A DNA stretch of 64,000 nt from NCBI RefSeq assembly GCF_002162375.1, contig NZ_CP021425.1:3108766-3172765 (forward strand), in the 5' to 3' direction. Every line of letters starts with the position of its first letter. The stretch's first letter is position 1. Position numbers and translations under genes: made by a program. This document shows positions 17,624-27,807 of this stretch, piece by piece. The notes below the pieces were generated by a model. It did not search any database. It had not been told where the DNA came from and saw only the letters and a list, made by a program, of their open reading frames with translations. The DNA is from Oleiphilus messinensis (lineage in GTDB: Bacteria > Pseudomonadota > Gammaproteobacteria > Pseudomonadales > Oleiphilaceae).

Positions 17624-18360
17624 TGGCATCATTTATCGGTCTCGGGGTCGGCCCCGGTGATCCTGAGCTAATCACTCTAAAAAGCATCCGTCTGTTGCAA
17701 GAGGCGGACATTGTTACATTCATCTGTAATACAGAGGGATACTCACAGGCGCTTGATATTGCAAGACAGGCACTGCAATTACTGGGTTTGACCCTCGAAG
17801 AAGCGAAACTACTGGCGATACCGTTTCGTATGACGCGAGAGCGGGATGAAGCAAATCAAGCCTATGATCACGCAGCGGACAAGATTGCCCGCTATCTTGA
17901 TGAGGACCGATCCGTTGTATTTCTCTGCGAAGGCGATCCACTCTTTTTCGGCTCCTTCGCCTATCTCCAGGAGAGGCTTTCCGGCCGCTATCACTGTGAA
18001 GCCGTATCCGGTATATCCAGCCCTCAAGCTGCAAGTGCTGCATTGGGTGTTCCATTGGCGTTATTGGCTGAAAACCTGTGTGTCTTATCGGGCAGACATA
18101 ACGAGCCTGAATTGATCTCGCATTTCCGTGACTTCGATAATGCCGTGGTTTTAAAGGCGGGGCGGTCAAGACCGCAAATTCTGCGGGCACTCAAAGCGAG
18201 TGGTCGTTATCAGGATGCGCTGTATATAGAATATGCGACACGAGCAGAGCAACGTATCGTCACGGATCTCGATAAACTGGAGCCGATTCCCGGTCCTTAT
18301 TTTTCGCTGTTCCTGGTTAGCCGTCACAAAAACCTGGTGAATCGCAAAGGTAATTCATGA
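17623..18360 (+). CDS. cobI: Precorrin-2 C20-methyltransferase CobI/CbiL
   Basis: A 245-aa SAM-dependent tetrapyrrole methyltransferase with N-terminal FIGLGVGPGDPELITLKSIRLLQEAD, central CEGDPLFFGSFAYL, and VSGISSPQAASAALGVPLA. It methylates C20 of (cobalt-)precorrin-2. Its start is fused to the cobL stop and its stop overlaps the cbiG start (ATGA), so all three are translationally coupled. Confidence 0.93.
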   Translation: MASFIGLGVGPGDPELITLKSIRLLQEADIVTFICNTEGYSQALDIARQALQLLGLTLEEAKLLAIPFRMTRERDEANQAYDHAADKIARYLDEDRSVVFLCEGDPLFFGSFAYLQERLSGRYHCEAVSGISSPQAASAALGVPLALLAENLCVLSGRHNEPELISHFRDFDNAVVLKAGRSRPQILRALKASGRYQDALYIEYATRAEQRIVTDLDKLEPIPGPYFSLFLVSRHKNLVNRKGNS

Positions 18361-19274
18361 CAGCCAGACTCTTAAAACCTCAGGGCGGTTCTGTCTCGAA
18401 TCGCTGTACCATTGTGTCACTCACGGCTAAAGGGTTAGCGCTTGCAAAACGACTTGAGGGTGGTTTGGCGTCTGATTATGCAATAACACAGCTACATAAA
18501 CCCAAACCCTTTGCCTTGAGCGTTCAAGCGGCATTCAATTCAGGTTCACCGTTGATTCTGATCTGCGCAGCCGGTATTGCGGTGCGGACGCTGGCTCCAG
18601 TTTTAGTTAACAAGTCGGTTGATCCACCGGTACTGTTATTGGATGAGCGTGGATGTTTTGTCATCCCGTTTTTAAGCGGTCATGAAGGTGGTGCCAATAA
18701 CTGGGGCCGAGAGATCGCTAATCAAATTGGCGCAACGCTGGTATTAACCACCGCTGCTGACTATCTAAGGCCGGTCTACGTTGCCGGGATGGGGTGTGAG
18801 CGAAGCTGTCCACAATCGGTATTGATGGGGTTGCTTGAGGAAACCCTGGCGCTGGAAGGTCTGGAAATGAATCAACTGAGTGCCATTGCCAGTATCGATA
18901 TCAAAAGTGATGAGGTCGGCTTGTATACCTTGGCCGAAGCCTTGAGTCTACCATTCTTGACTTACCCGGCGACAGCATTACGGAAAGTTGAGCATTTACT
19001 GAGTATGAAATCCGAAATCGTCTTCAGAGAAGTCGGTTGTTATGGGGTTGCCGAAGCCGCAGCGTTGATTGGGGCAAAGTGCATTAGCACACTTGTCCCG
19101 GACGGATTGGAACCGGGCCGCCTGGGCACTGCCCCGAATATTGAACAATCGTCTCTACCGTTAAACCATATTGATTTTAACCAGGATACAGAACTGGTGG
19201 TCAACAAGCAGAAAAACAAACAGGCTACGTGTGCGATTGCACGCAGCTACTGTTCAGGAAATGAAAATGAGTAA
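18357..19274 (+). CDS. cbiG: Cobalt-precorrin-5A hydrolase CbiG
   Basis: A 305-aa protein with the CbiG N-terminal and central blocks (ICAAGIAVRTLAPVLVNKSVDPPVLLLDERGCFVIPFLSGHEGGANNWGREIA) and the C-terminal domain GMGCERSCP, DIKSDEVGL and YGVAEAAAL. CbiG opens the delta-lactone and releases acetaldehyde from C20 during ring contraction; it marks the oxygen-independent branch. The last 40 residues (KQKNKQATCAIARSYC) are a less typical tail. A repeated ATGAGTAAAAC at the cbiG stop and the cobJ start suggests a small local duplication. Confidence 0.92.
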   Translation: MTARLLKPQGGSVSNRCTIVSLTAKGLALAKRLEGGLASDYAITQLHKPKPFALSVQAAFNSGSPLILICAAGIAVRTLAPVLVNKSVDPPVLLLDERGCFVIPFLSGHEGGANNWGREIANQIGATLVLTTAADYLRPVYVAGMGCERSCPQSVLMGLLEETLALEGLEMNQLSAIASIDIKSDEVGLYTLAEALSLPFLTYPATALRKVEHLLSMKSEIVFREVGCYGVAEAAALIGAKCISTLVPDGLEPGRLGTAPNIEQSSLPLNHIDFNQDTELVVNKQKNKQATCAIARSYCSGNENE

Positions 19275-19282
19275 AACAGTAC

Positions 19283-20065
19283 ATGAGTAAAACCTTACAT
19301 ATTGTGGGCACCGGCCCCGGTGACCTGACCTACCTGCCGCCATTGGCACGGCAGGCTATCGCAGAATCTGACGGGTTAGTCGCCTACCCGCTTTATATCG
19401 ACCTCATCCAGGAACAGGATCCGGACCTGATAACGGGTAAACAACGTCACGACCTGCCACTCGGAGAGGAAATCGAACGGGCCCGGCTGGCGTTGGATCT
19501 CGCAGCTGAAGGCCAAACCATCGCGCTCATATCCAGCGGTGACATTGGTATTTTTGCAATGGCAACATTGGTATTTGAATTGTTGGATCGCGAATGTAAT
19601 CCGCGCTGGGTGGACATTGATGTCCAAGTCATTCCGGGCATCTCGGCAATGCAGACTGCAGCAAGTAAACTGGGTGCACCCCTGGGCCACGACTTTTGTG
19701 CGATTTCACTGTCCGATTTGCTGACCCCTTGGCCGACGATTGAAACCCGTGTCCGCGCAGCAGGAATGGGTGATTTCGTCGTCTCTTTCTACAATCCTGT
19801 ATCTCGCAAGCGTGACTGGCAATTGGCTAAAGCACGGGAGTTACTGTTGGAGTATCGCCCCGCAGAAACCCCGGTGATACTGGGGCGAAACCTGTCCCGT
19901 AAAGACGAGAAAACCGAGGTCACGACGTTAGGGGCACTCGATACCACGCAGGTGGACATGTTAACCGTTGTGGTTATTGGCAACAGCGAATCCCGCACCC
20001 TGACCCATCAACAAAAAACCTGGGTGTATACACCCCGTGGTTATGCCAAGAAACTAGAGGGCTGA
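19283..20065 (+). CDS. cobJ: Precorrin-3B C17-methyltransferase CobJ/CbiH
   Basis: A 260-aa tetrapyrrole methyltransferase: LHIVGTGPGDLTYLPPLARQA at the N-terminus, LISSGDIGIFAMATLVFEL, VIPGISAMQTAASKLGAPLGHDFCAISLSDLLTPW, and VSFYNPVSRKRDWQL. These blocks are characteristic of C17-methyltransferases, the enzymes of ring contraction. It has the normal single-domain length. It is placed between cbiG and cobM, consistent with the C17 and C11 steps flanking CbiG action. Confidence 0.94.
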   Translation: MSKTLHIVGTGPGDLTYLPPLARQAIAESDGLVAYPLYIDLIQEQDPDLITGKQRHDLPLGEEIERARLALDLAAEGQTIALISSGDIGIFAMATLVFELLDRECNPRWVDIDVQVIPGISAMQTAASKLGAPLGHDFCAISLSDLLTPWPTIETRVRAAGMGDFVVSFYNPVSRKRDWQLAKARELLLEYRPAETPVILGRNLSRKDEKTEVTTLGALDTTQVDMLTVVVIGNSESRTLTHQQKTWVYTPRGYAKKLEG

Positions 20066-20067
20066 AG

Positions 20068-20856
20068 ATGACCGTTTATTTTATCGGTGCAGGTCCGGGC
20101 GACCCGGAACTGATCACCGTCAAGGGCCAACGTTTGATCCAGCAGTGTCCTGTTATTCTTTATGCGGGTTCATTAGTTCCCGTGGAGATTCTCGAGAGTG
20201 CCCAAGAGGATGCGACAGTGATCGACACCGCCTCGCTGAATCTGGATGAAATCATCAATTTGATAACCAAAGCCCATGGTGACGGACAGGATGTTGCACG
20301 AGTGCATTCCGGCGATCCATCGGTGTATGGTGCAATTGGTGAGCAAATGCGACGTCTCGATACACTCGATATACCTTATGATGTTGTCCCCGGTGTAACT
20401 TCAACCAGTGCCAGTGCCGCCTATCTGCAAAAAGAACTGACACTGTCCGGTGTGTCACAGACAATTATCATGACCCGTTATGCAGGTAAAACGCCAATGC
20501 CTGAGCGGGAAAATCTCAAAGCCTTGGCACAACACGGCGCGACCTTGGCTATACACCTGGGCATCACTCGCATTCATAAAATAGTTGAGGACTTGATCCC
20601 GACCTATGGTGCTGATTGCCCGGTAGCAGTGTGTTATCGCACCGGGTGGCCCGATCAGGAAAAAATCATTGGCAATCTCAGCAACATTGTAGAAAAAGTT
20701 CGAGAACGGAAAATCACCCGAACGGCGCTGATCCTGGTTGGCCCTGTACTCAATCCAGAATCTTTTATGGACTCCTACCTGTATTCAGAAGATCAGGCAC
20801 ATATTTATCGACCGAAAAACAAACCGGCAGAACCCCGGAAAGTAAAACGGGCCTGA
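20068..20856 (+). CDS. cobM: Precorrin-4 C11-methyltransferase CobM/CbiF
   Basis: A 262-aa protein with VYFIGAGPGDPELITVKGQRLIQQCPVILYAGSLVP, VARVHSGDPSVYGAIGEQMRRL, DVVPGVTSTSASAAYLQKELT and TIIMTRYAGKTPMPE, all diagnostic of the C11-methyltransferase. It is the last gene of the operon; two bases separate it from cobJ. Downstream, CGGGCC/GGCCCG could pair across about 26 bases near 20848-20884, a weak candidate terminator, before the convergent GFA gene. Confidence 0.94.
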   Translation: MTVYFIGAGPGDPELITVKGQRLIQQCPVILYAGSLVPVEILESAQEDATVIDTASLNLDEIINLITKAHGDGQDVARVHSGDPSVYGAIGEQMRRLDTLDIPYDVVPGVTSTSASAAYLQKELTLSGVSQTIIMTRYAGKTPMPERENLKALAQHGATLAIHLGITRIHKIVEDLIPTYGADCPVAVCYRTGWPDQEKIIGNLSNIVEKVRERKITRTALILVGPVLNPESFMDSYLYSEDQAHIYRPKNKPAEPRKVKRA

Positions 20857-20977
20857 CCTGCTTTTAATCTATTTTACTTGGCCCGATGCTCTATTTTGGC
20901 CCAATACTCGTGCTTTTCCCCGAATCCTTCGGTTAAGCCGATGGATCGCGATCTGATTGATGGGAGAAAACTAGTCT

Positions 20978-21397
20978 TTAAGGCGCATATTTCGCGAATA
21001 CCTCGGCTTCGGTCATTGTTTCGGTCTCATTGGCAAAATCATAGTAGGCAGGCTTTTTGTCAATGAATATTTGATGGTCTAACTTAAAATCATCCTGATT
21101 GGATAACAAACCAGCCGGTAGCATATATTGCTGGTTGCCTTTCAAACGGTAGAACAGGTGCGTACCACAGTCTTTGCAAAACCCTCTTTCAGCCCATTCA
21201 GATGAACTGAATGTGGCAACATGGTCTTCTCCGGTAATTTTGAGGTCAGTACCGCAATCGACTGCAAAATAAGGCCCACCACCCCATTTTCGACACATAC
21301 TGCAGTGACAAACACCGACATGGGGCTCAGCATTCCCGGACAGGGTCACCGCGCCACAAAGGCAGGTTCCTTCAACAGGCGTCGTTGTATGATTCAT
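20978..21397 (-). CDS. GFA-family zinc protein (glutathione-dependent formaldehyde-activating enzyme-like)
   Basis: A 139-aa protein with the GFA zinc-cysteine pattern: TCLCGAVTLSG, VCHCSMCRKWGGGPYF, FCKDCGTHLFYRL. The founding member was proposed to speed the reaction of glutathione with formaldehyde, but most family members are uncharacterised and the founding activity is disputed. ATG 21397 follows AAGGAGACAAATTG, a strong ribosome site. It is convergent to cobM and is not a B12 gene; a glutathione-formaldehyde oxidation module does lie 21 kb away (adhC, fghA). Confidence 0.88.
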   Translation of the reverse strand: MNHTTTPVEGTCLCGAVTLSGNAEPHVGVCHCSMCRKWGGGPYFAVDCGTDLKITGEDHVATFSSSEWAERGFCKDCGTHLFYRLKGNQQYMLPAGLLSNQDDFKLDHQIFIDKKPAYYDFANETETMTEAEVFAKYAP

Positions 21398-21460
21398 TCA
21401 ATTTGTCTCCTTTTTGTTGTCGTCCGTTATCGGGATTGGATGTATTTCGTGAGTTTGTCT

Positions 21461-23923
21461 TCAAGCGAATGTGGCAGTAGACAGGGCAAATTTTAGAAAA
21501 GAGTCCGCCGGTAGCGGCTTACTGTACCAATAGCCCTGCCCGATTCCACAGCCCAGTTGCTTCAATATGGACTCTTGCTCCTGTGTTTCAATGCCCTCTG
21601 CAACCAGTTTCAAGTTCATATTCCGGGCCAGGGAAATAATCGTTTTTACGATATCCAGATCACTCCCGTTGGAAAGCATGTCACGCACAAAAGACTGATC
21701 TATCTTTAACACATCTACATTAAACTTTTTAAGATACGCGAGACTGGAATAGCCCGTGCCAAAATCATCAATGGCAATGCTCACACCGGCATTAGCCAAC
21801 GCACCCAGTATTTGTTCTGTTTTGGTGAAATCCTGCATGAGTGCACTCTCGGTTACCTCGAGTTCCAGGTACTCCGGTGATATTGCCATGTTTTTTAGAA
21901 TCCGGAGGATGGATTCAACGATTTCTTCCTCGGCAAACTGGGCGGCGGCAATATTTACGGATATTGGAATCGTGATCCCGTGTTCTCGCCACTGTTTGTG
22001 CTCCCGACAAGCTTGCCGTAACACTTGAGCACCCAGCTCAACAACTAATCCTGTTTCTTCCGCCAATGGAATGAAGTCAATAGGCGAAACCAGCCCACCA
22101 TCGTGATTGCGCAAACGAACCAGTGCTTCTGCGCCACATAACTTGCCGGTATTCAGATCGATTTTTGGCTGATAGAACACTTCCAGTTGTTCTCGGGAGA
22201 GCGCTTCTCGAAGCATTAGTTCGATTTTGTGGCGCTGCAGCAGCTGTTTCTCCAGATCATCCGAGAAGAAACAAAACCGGTTTCGCCCTTCATGCTTGGC
22301 ACGATACATGGCCACATCCGCGTGACGCATCAGTGTATCTTCATCTTTGGCGTCATCTGGATAAATGCTGATGCCGATACTCAGAGAGATGCTGTACTGT
22401 TGATCCGCTAGTTGAAAGGGTTGATGCATGACCTGATAGATTTTACTGGTAACCGATTGGACTTGCTCTGCTGTAGTTTTTGGCAGCACCAGCATAAACT
22501 CATCGCCCCCCACCCGCGCTAATGTCATGGCCGGGTCTTTAACCAGCGCCAGCTTTGCCGCCAGTTGTTTGATGATGGTATCACCCATGTTATGACCGAG
22601 TGAGTCATTCAAGTATTTGAAATGGTCGATGTCGATGAGCAATACAGCGACTTTCAGTTGCGCCAGCTCTGCAACCTGAAGTGCCTGGGTCAGGCGATCA
22701 TGGAGCAATACGCGATTGGGTAAGTCAGTGAGTTGATCATGGTTCGCCAGAAAGCTCATCTTCACTGACATTGCAATCGCTTCACTAACATCGTGAAAAA
22801 CAATGATCGCGCCAATAATGTAACCGTTTTCACTTCGAATGGGGGCTGCGGAGTCTTCGACCCGAAAGATATTGCCATCCTGACTCACGATCTGGCAATT
22901 AAAGGCCATTCCGACCACCCGTTTTTCCTCCAGTGCCAAGAACACAGGATTTCGACTGCGCTGTCGAGTTGTGGAATCCTGTAAGTACATTACTTCATCG
23001 ATATGCAAGCCCATTGCATCTCGCATGCGCCAGCCTGTCATGCGCTCGGCGATTGGATTTATGAACGTGACAAATCCTTCTGTATCCGTGGCGATAACCG
23101 CATCACCAATTGAGTTCAACATCACTCTCAAGCGTTCTTTTTCAACGAACAGCTCTTTTTTGGCCCGTTTCAAGGATGAAATGTCGACCAGGGTTAACAG
23201 ATAGCCCTTTTCACCTTTCTCCTCGGTAATGGACAGGTTTGCCTGCATATGGCTGATGCGGCTATTGGGAATCCAGGGTTGAATTTCGAATTGCGCGATA
23301 TCCTGAAATGATTCAACACTGTATTTTTCCAGTTTTTGCCATAAATCCTGAGGTAACAACTCTTCCCCATGGATGCCTACCATATCTTCTGCGCAGATAT
23401 TGAACCAACTGCCACTGAAATCATTACTGTATTGGTTGACCCAGTTAATATCCCAATAAGAGATAAATACCGGTACCTGTTTGACCAGTGCGTCCAGCTC
23501 GCGTCGTGACTGCTCGATCAGCTTTTCCTGTTGCCTCATCTTGAGCAAATTTGACATGCGCATCCTGCACACAGCCATATCATAGGGTTTGGTGATGAAG
23601 TCACAGGCACCATAAGATAAAGAGGTGTATTCCAGCTCCTTTTCGTTATGGGAGGTTACAAAAACGACCATACAGGATTCAGTTTCCGGGTTTTCCTTCA
23701 ATTGCCGGCAAACTTCAAGACCATTCATTTCGGGCATTTCCAGGTCCAGCAGGATCAGATCCGGGCGGATTTTACGGCTGAGTTCAAGCGCGGTGATGGG
23801 GTTTGTGGTAGAGGTGATATGGCCTAAATCCTTCATGGCCGTTTCCATGATCAGTATATTGGCCGGCTCATCATCAACAATGAGAATCTCTGAATCACCG
23901 ATTTTACTGAGATCAAACAGCAT
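21461..23923 (-). CDS. Response regulator with PAS, GGDEF and EAL domains (c-di-GMP turnover)
   Basis: An 820-aa protein. Receiver domain at 10-130: ILIVDDEPAN, phospho-acceptor Asp in LILLDLEMPEMNG, and VVFVTSHN with the switch Thr/Ser. PAS-like region 140-250, and a second PAS about 265-390 (GDAVIATDTEGFVTFINPIAERMTGW). GGDEF domain about 400-560 with intact RVGGDEFML. EAL domain about 580-815 with GAEALVRLR, DDFGTGYSSLAYL, DVLKIDQSFVRD and VAEGIETQEQ. Both cyclase and phosphodiesterase motifs are intact, so net activity cannot be told. It is divergent from a hybrid histidine kinase at 24118, its likely partner through the kinase's Hpt domain. Confidence 0.95.
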   Translation of the reverse strand: MLFDLSKIGDSEILIVDDEPANILIMETAMKDLGHITSTTNPITALELSRKIRPDLILLDLEMPEMNGLEVCRQLKENPETESCMVVFVTSHNEKELEYTSLSYGACDFITKPYDMAVCRMRMSNLLKMRQQEKLIEQSRRELDALVKQVPVFISYWDINWVNQYSNDFSGSWFNICAEDMVGIHGEELLPQDLWQKLEKYSVESFQDIAQFEIQPWIPNSRISHMQANLSITEEKGEKGYLLTLVDISSLKRAKKELFVEKERLRVMLNSIGDAVIATDTEGFVTFINPIAERMTGWRMRDAMGLHIDEVMYLQDSTTRQRSRNPVFLALEEKRVVGMAFNCQIVSQDGNIFRVEDSAAPIRSENGYIIGAIIVFHDVSEAIAMSVKMSFLANHDQLTDLPNRVLLHDRLTQALQVAELAQLKVAVLLIDIDHFKYLNDSLGHNMGDTIIKQLAAKLALVKDPAMTLARVGGDEFMLVLPKTTAEQVQSVTSKIYQVMHQPFQLADQQYSISLSIGISIYPDDAKDEDTLMRHADVAMYRAKHEGRNRFCFFSDDLEKQLLQRHKIELMLREALSREQLEVFYQPKIDLNTGKLCGAEALVRLRNHDGGLVSPIDFIPLAEETGLVVELGAQVLRQACREHKQWREHGITIPISVNIAAAQFAEEEIVESILRILKNMAISPEYLELEVTESALMQDFTKTEQILGALANAGVSIAIDDFGTGYSSLAYLKKFNVDVLKIDQSFVRDMLSNGSDLDIVKTIISLARNMNLKLVAEGIETQEQESILKQLGCGIGQGYWYSKPLPADSFLKFALSTATFA

Positions 23924-24117
23924 TAAGCGACTCCCTGTGTCCGGTTGGAATGTATCCTGTTGGAATAAGTCGAAGATGTTAATTGATGTTTAGACGTTTC
24001 AGGCGGATAGTCAACCAAAAACATGTATAAATTCTAGACGATTGTACCAGCAGTGCTATAGTCAAAGGATCTGCAAGCTAGCAATAAAAACCATGTTTAA
24101 AAGAAGGGAATCACGCC

Positions 24118-27100
24118 ATGACGGTAAAATCCAATAATCTTAAACGGTGGTCTTTGCTTCTCTTTATCATAGGCGCGACGAGTTTATTGCTTGCACTCGG
24201 GTTCTACGCTGTACAAAGTTATACCCGAGATCAGGTCATGGCCGAGTACGCGGATAATATAAAGCGCCAATTGACCACAAAAGCACGCGCATTCAATGAA
24301 CATCTGGTACTGAACCAGCAGCGTATCCGGTTTCTCTATTCAACGCCGCCCATTGATGGCATTGTCCGCGCCAGCCAGAATAATGGCATCGACCCTTTGG
24401 ATGGCACAACTCTGAAACTGTGGAAGTCACGTCTGGAGCGAATTTTTGCCGGTTACATCCAGAATAATCCCGATATCGCTCAATTGCGTTATATTGGTGT
24501 CGCCGACAATGGTTTAGAACTGGTTCGGGTCAACCGGCAACAAGGCGGAATCGAAGTTGCAACGCAAGGCCGACTGCAAAAAAAGGGGGACTCGGACTAT
24601 TTTCAGGAAGCAATCACACGACCACCCGGGAACGTCTACATCTCCAATATCAATTTGAATCGTGAATTCGGCCGCATTGAATACCCTCAATGGCCAACAA
24701 TGCGTATCGCTCTGCCCGTTTATGATGAACAGCAAGCTATATTTGGCGTACTGGTGATTAATCTCAAGGCTGAAGGCCTGTTGCAAACTCTTTCCAGTTT
24801 TAAACAAAAAGATAGTGCCTTGTTTCTGTTGAACATGGATCGTGACTATCTTATCCACCCGGACGCCAGACATGCATTCGAGTTTGAGTTCAGTGATAAA
24901 AAAGATCATCACTGGCAAAACGATTTTACAGAACACCCAAAATCTGATGTAACCGGCCTTAAACTGGCCTACGAAAGAGCCAGTAATGAACCCTTCTATT
25001 TTGCTGATCACCGGATCTATCTCGAGCGTGGTACTACAGAAGGACATACACGCTATATTGACCTGATTTATGGCTATTACGATTCCGTGCTGGTGAGTGC
25101 CACACTCGAACGAAACATCTTGTTTATTTCCCTTAGCTCGACCTTGCTGGTGCTTGTTTGTATCTTACTCGCAGCCTATCAACGTTACGTGAATAACAAA
25201 CTTTCCCTGTTTTCTCAAATATCCCAGTTTGAATCGATCGTAAACAGCTCTCGTGAAGCGATAATTGGCATGAATAAAGATATGGTCATCACCAGCTGGA
25301 ATCCTTCCGCTGCAGATTTGTTCGGCATTACCGAGCAACGGGCAATGGGACGCGTATTCACCTCGCTTATCGCCGACGATGATCTGAATCTGATGAATTT
25401 AGAGCTGGCACAGGAGCTGATTACTACCGGAACCGTTGACCCGGTGGAAGTGCATGCCATCAGGCCGAACGGGCAAAAGTTTGATATCTCTGTCACCCTC
25501 TCTCTCATTCATGGCCCGTCTGGCAATGCAACCGGGATCACCGCATTGGTTTCGGATATTTCAGAGCGTAAATCGATACAACGGGAAATTGAAAACCTGA
25601 ATGAAAACCTGGAACAACAAGTACAAGAACGAACATTGGAGCTGGAACAGGCCATCCAGATTGCAGAAGCTGCCAACACCGCAAAAGGCGAATTTGTCGC
25701 GAATGTAAGTCACGAGATTCGTACCCCTATGAACGGGATCGCCGGTATGTTGAACCTGATTAAACGGGAAACCTTGAGCCAAAAGCAGAAGCAATACATG
25801 CTCATGGCAGAGAGCAGTGTTACCCGTCTGACCGGTCTGATTAACGATATTCTCGACTTTTCTAAAATAGAGGCAGGAAAGCTGGAAATCGATGATGTCG
25901 AGTTTGACGTGCTGGATACCGTCAGTATTTTATTTGATTCTCTCGCGCTGATGGGGAGTGAGAGTGATGTTGAAATGGTTCTGGATGTCAGTGGTATCGG
26001 GCATTCCAAAGTGCGCTCTGATCCAAAACGAATACAACAAATTCTGACTAACCTCATTGGTAATGCCATCAAATTTACGGACTCGGGTCATATTGTCCTG
26101 CGTGCGAATACAGAAAGAACCGAGTCAGGACAAATTATGTTTTCGGCCTCGGTCACCGATACCGGCATCGGAATTGAGCCCGAAAAACAAAGGCAGTTAT
26201 TTTCCGCATTTTCACAAGCCGATTCGAGTATTACAAGAGAGTTTGGCGGCACGGGACTGGGGCTGTCGATCTCAAAGCAATTGTGTAGCCTGATGCACGG
26301 TACCATCCACCTGAAAAGTACTCCGGGTGAAGGCAGCTGTTTCTATTTTTCCATCCCTGTTACGGAAGTTGTGCAGAGTGAGCCCAAATTCAACCTTGAC
26401 GGCGTGAAGCAGGTTCCAATGTGGCTACTGGAATCAGACGCCACCACTCGCGCAGCGCTGCACTCTCAATTCAAGGAATGGGGTTGTAATGTGACCGCGC
26501 CGGATATGCTCAATCCGGAGATGGTATTACCGCAACTTGTTGCCGCGAACGAACAGCATAACACTGCTGTTTTGTTTGTGGCGCACACCGTTTTAAACTC
26601 GATTAATCGATTCAATGAGGTCAACCAGATTATCTCAGCGCCGTTAGCTAACCTTGTGGTGGTTGGCTTGCATCGAAGAATTGATAGCAATCAGTCCGTT
26701 GATTTTCTACACAACAACGTTGTAAGTTTTATCAGCAAACCGATTCTGCCAAGCGAGTTGCTTTGGGTTATCCGTAATGCGCTCAAGCTCGAGGTGAGTG
26801 GTACCAGTCCAATTCACCGACAATGGTTACAAACCGCACCGGTGCATGACAGCCTCCTTGAAGGTAGCCATGTACTGCTGGTAGACGATAACCTGATCAA
26901 TAGAGAAGTGGCCAAGGGAATGATGCAGCCTCTGGGAATTCAGGTTACGGAAGCGGTAAATGGTGAAGATGCAATCAATCAATTAATAAATTGCTCTGGT
27001 TCAGACCCTGTTGATCTGGTGTTAATGGATTGCCAAATGCCTGTGCTGGATGGTTTTTCCGCGACCTCCGGTATCCGGTCCGGGAATGCGGGCAAGTTAT

Positions 27101-27807
27101 ATCAGGATATTCCAATTGTGGCCATGACTGCCGGTGCAATGGCGGGTGACAAGGACCGGTGTTTACGCTCTGGAATGAATGACTTTCTGGCCAAGCCAAT
27201 TGACCCGGATCTATTTGAGGCGATGCTCATCCGCTGGCTCAATAAGCGAAATGGAAGGGGCTCCACCCCGAACAACGCCGATTCCGCTGAGTCAAAACAA
27301 AGTAACATGTCGAACATCAAGACCAAGACCAATACCGATATCAAAACGAATTCAAACAACGAAGAACCAGTCCTGCCTGAGGAGCATGCTGGCAGTCTAT
27401 CAAGCCTTGCGCGATTTTCTATTTTCGACAGTGAATCAGCATTACAGCGCATGATGCAGAATCAGGACCTTTACGACAAACTGATAGGGCTGTTTGTAGA
27501 CACGACGCCAGTGCAAGTGCGCCAGCTTAAGGAAGCAATCAACAAGCGTGATTTTGATAACATCTACCTCTATGCCCATACATTAAAGGGTATTTCCAGC
27601 AATATAGGGGGCTATCAGTTTGCTGAGTTATGTTTCTGTGTAGAAAAACTCTGCCAGAATGATCCTGGGGAAAACCCAACAGAAAACGAAGCGCATCGCT
27701 TGCACCGGCTGCAAGTGATGATACCGGATATCGAAAAATACTATAACGACTTGCTCGGTTTATTGTCTCGGGAAGAGAAAGTCGTTGCGACTTCAAACGG
27801 AATATAA
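24118..27807 (+). CDS. Hybrid sensor histidine kinase (periplasmic sensor, PAS, HisKA, HATPase, two receivers, Hpt)
   Basis: A 1229-aa protein. Membrane spans at about 13-35 and 335-358 bracket a dCache-like sensor. PAS follows (about 370-480), then a coiled coil, then HisKA with the phospho-His in NVSHEIRTPMNG (His 532), and HATPase_c with DTGIGIEPE and GGTGLGLSIS. A first receiver-like domain (about 760-890) has lost the Asp (VLFVAHTVL in its place). A second has VLLVDDNLINRE and the acceptor Asp 971 in LMDCQMPVLDG. The Hpt has the His in YAHTLKGISSN (His 1154). ATG follows AGAAGGGAATCACGCC. It probably relays phosphate to the divergent GGDEF-EAL regulator. The signal is unknown. Confidence 0.95.
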   Translation: MTVKSNNLKRWSLLLFIIGATSLLLALGFYAVQSYTRDQVMAEYADNIKRQLTTKARAFNEHLVLNQQRIRFLYSTPPIDGIVRASQNNGIDPLDGTTLKLWKSRLERIFAGYIQNNPDIAQLRYIGVADNGLELVRVNRQQGGIEVATQGRLQKKGDSDYFQEAITRPPGNVYISNINLNREFGRIEYPQWPTMRIALPVYDEQQAIFGVLVINLKAEGLLQTLSSFKQKDSALFLLNMDRDYLIHPDARHAFEFEFSDKKDHHWQNDFTEHPKSDVTGLKLAYERASNEPFYFADHRIYLERGTTEGHTRYIDLIYGYYDSVLVSATLERNILFISLSSTLLVLVCILLAAYQRYVNNKLSLFSQISQFESIVNSSREAIIGMNKDMVITSWNPSAADLFGITEQRAMGRVFTSLIADDDLNLMNLELAQELITTGTVDPVEVHAIRPNGQKFDISVTLSLIHGPSGNATGITALVSDISERKSIQREIENLNENLEQQVQERTLELEQAIQIAEAANTAKGEFVANVSHEIRTPMNGIAGMLNLIKRETLSQKQKQYMLMAESSVTRLTGLINDILDFSKIEAGKLEIDDVEFDVLDTVSILFDSLALMGSESDVEMVLDVSGIGHSKVRSDPKRIQQILTNLIGNAIKFTDSGHIVLRANTERTESGQIMFSASVTDTGIGIEPEKQRQLFSAFSQADSSITREFGGTGLGLSISKQLCSLMHGTIHLKSTPGEGSCFYFSIPVTEVVQSEPKFNLDGVKQVPMWLLESDATTRAALHSQFKEWGCNVTAPDMLNPEMVLPQLVAANEQHNTAVLFVAHTVLNSINRFNEVNQIISAPLANLVVVGLHRRIDSNQSVDFLHNNVVSFISKPILPSELLWVIRNALKLEVSGTSPIHRQWLQTAPVHDSLLEGSHVLLVDDNLINREVAKGMMQPLGIQVTEAVNGEDAINQLINCSGSDPVDLVLMDCQMPVLDGFSATSGIRSGNAGKLYQDIPIVAMTAGAMAGDKDRCLRSGMNDFLAKPIDPDLFEAMLIRWLNKRNGRGSTPNNADSAESKQSNMSNIKTKTNTDIKTNSNNEEPVLPEEHAGSLSSLARFSIFDSESALQRMMQNQDLYDKLIGLFVDTTPVQVRQLKEAINKRDFDNIYLYAHTLKGISSNIGGYQFAELCFCVEKLCQNDPGENPTENEAHRLHRLQVMIPDIEKYYNDLLGLLSREEKVVATSNGI

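Noticed and set aside
20857-20977. CGGGCC/GGCCCG pairing after cobM as a terminator
   Set aside because: The loop is about 26 bases and no U-tract follows; too weak to list as a feature.
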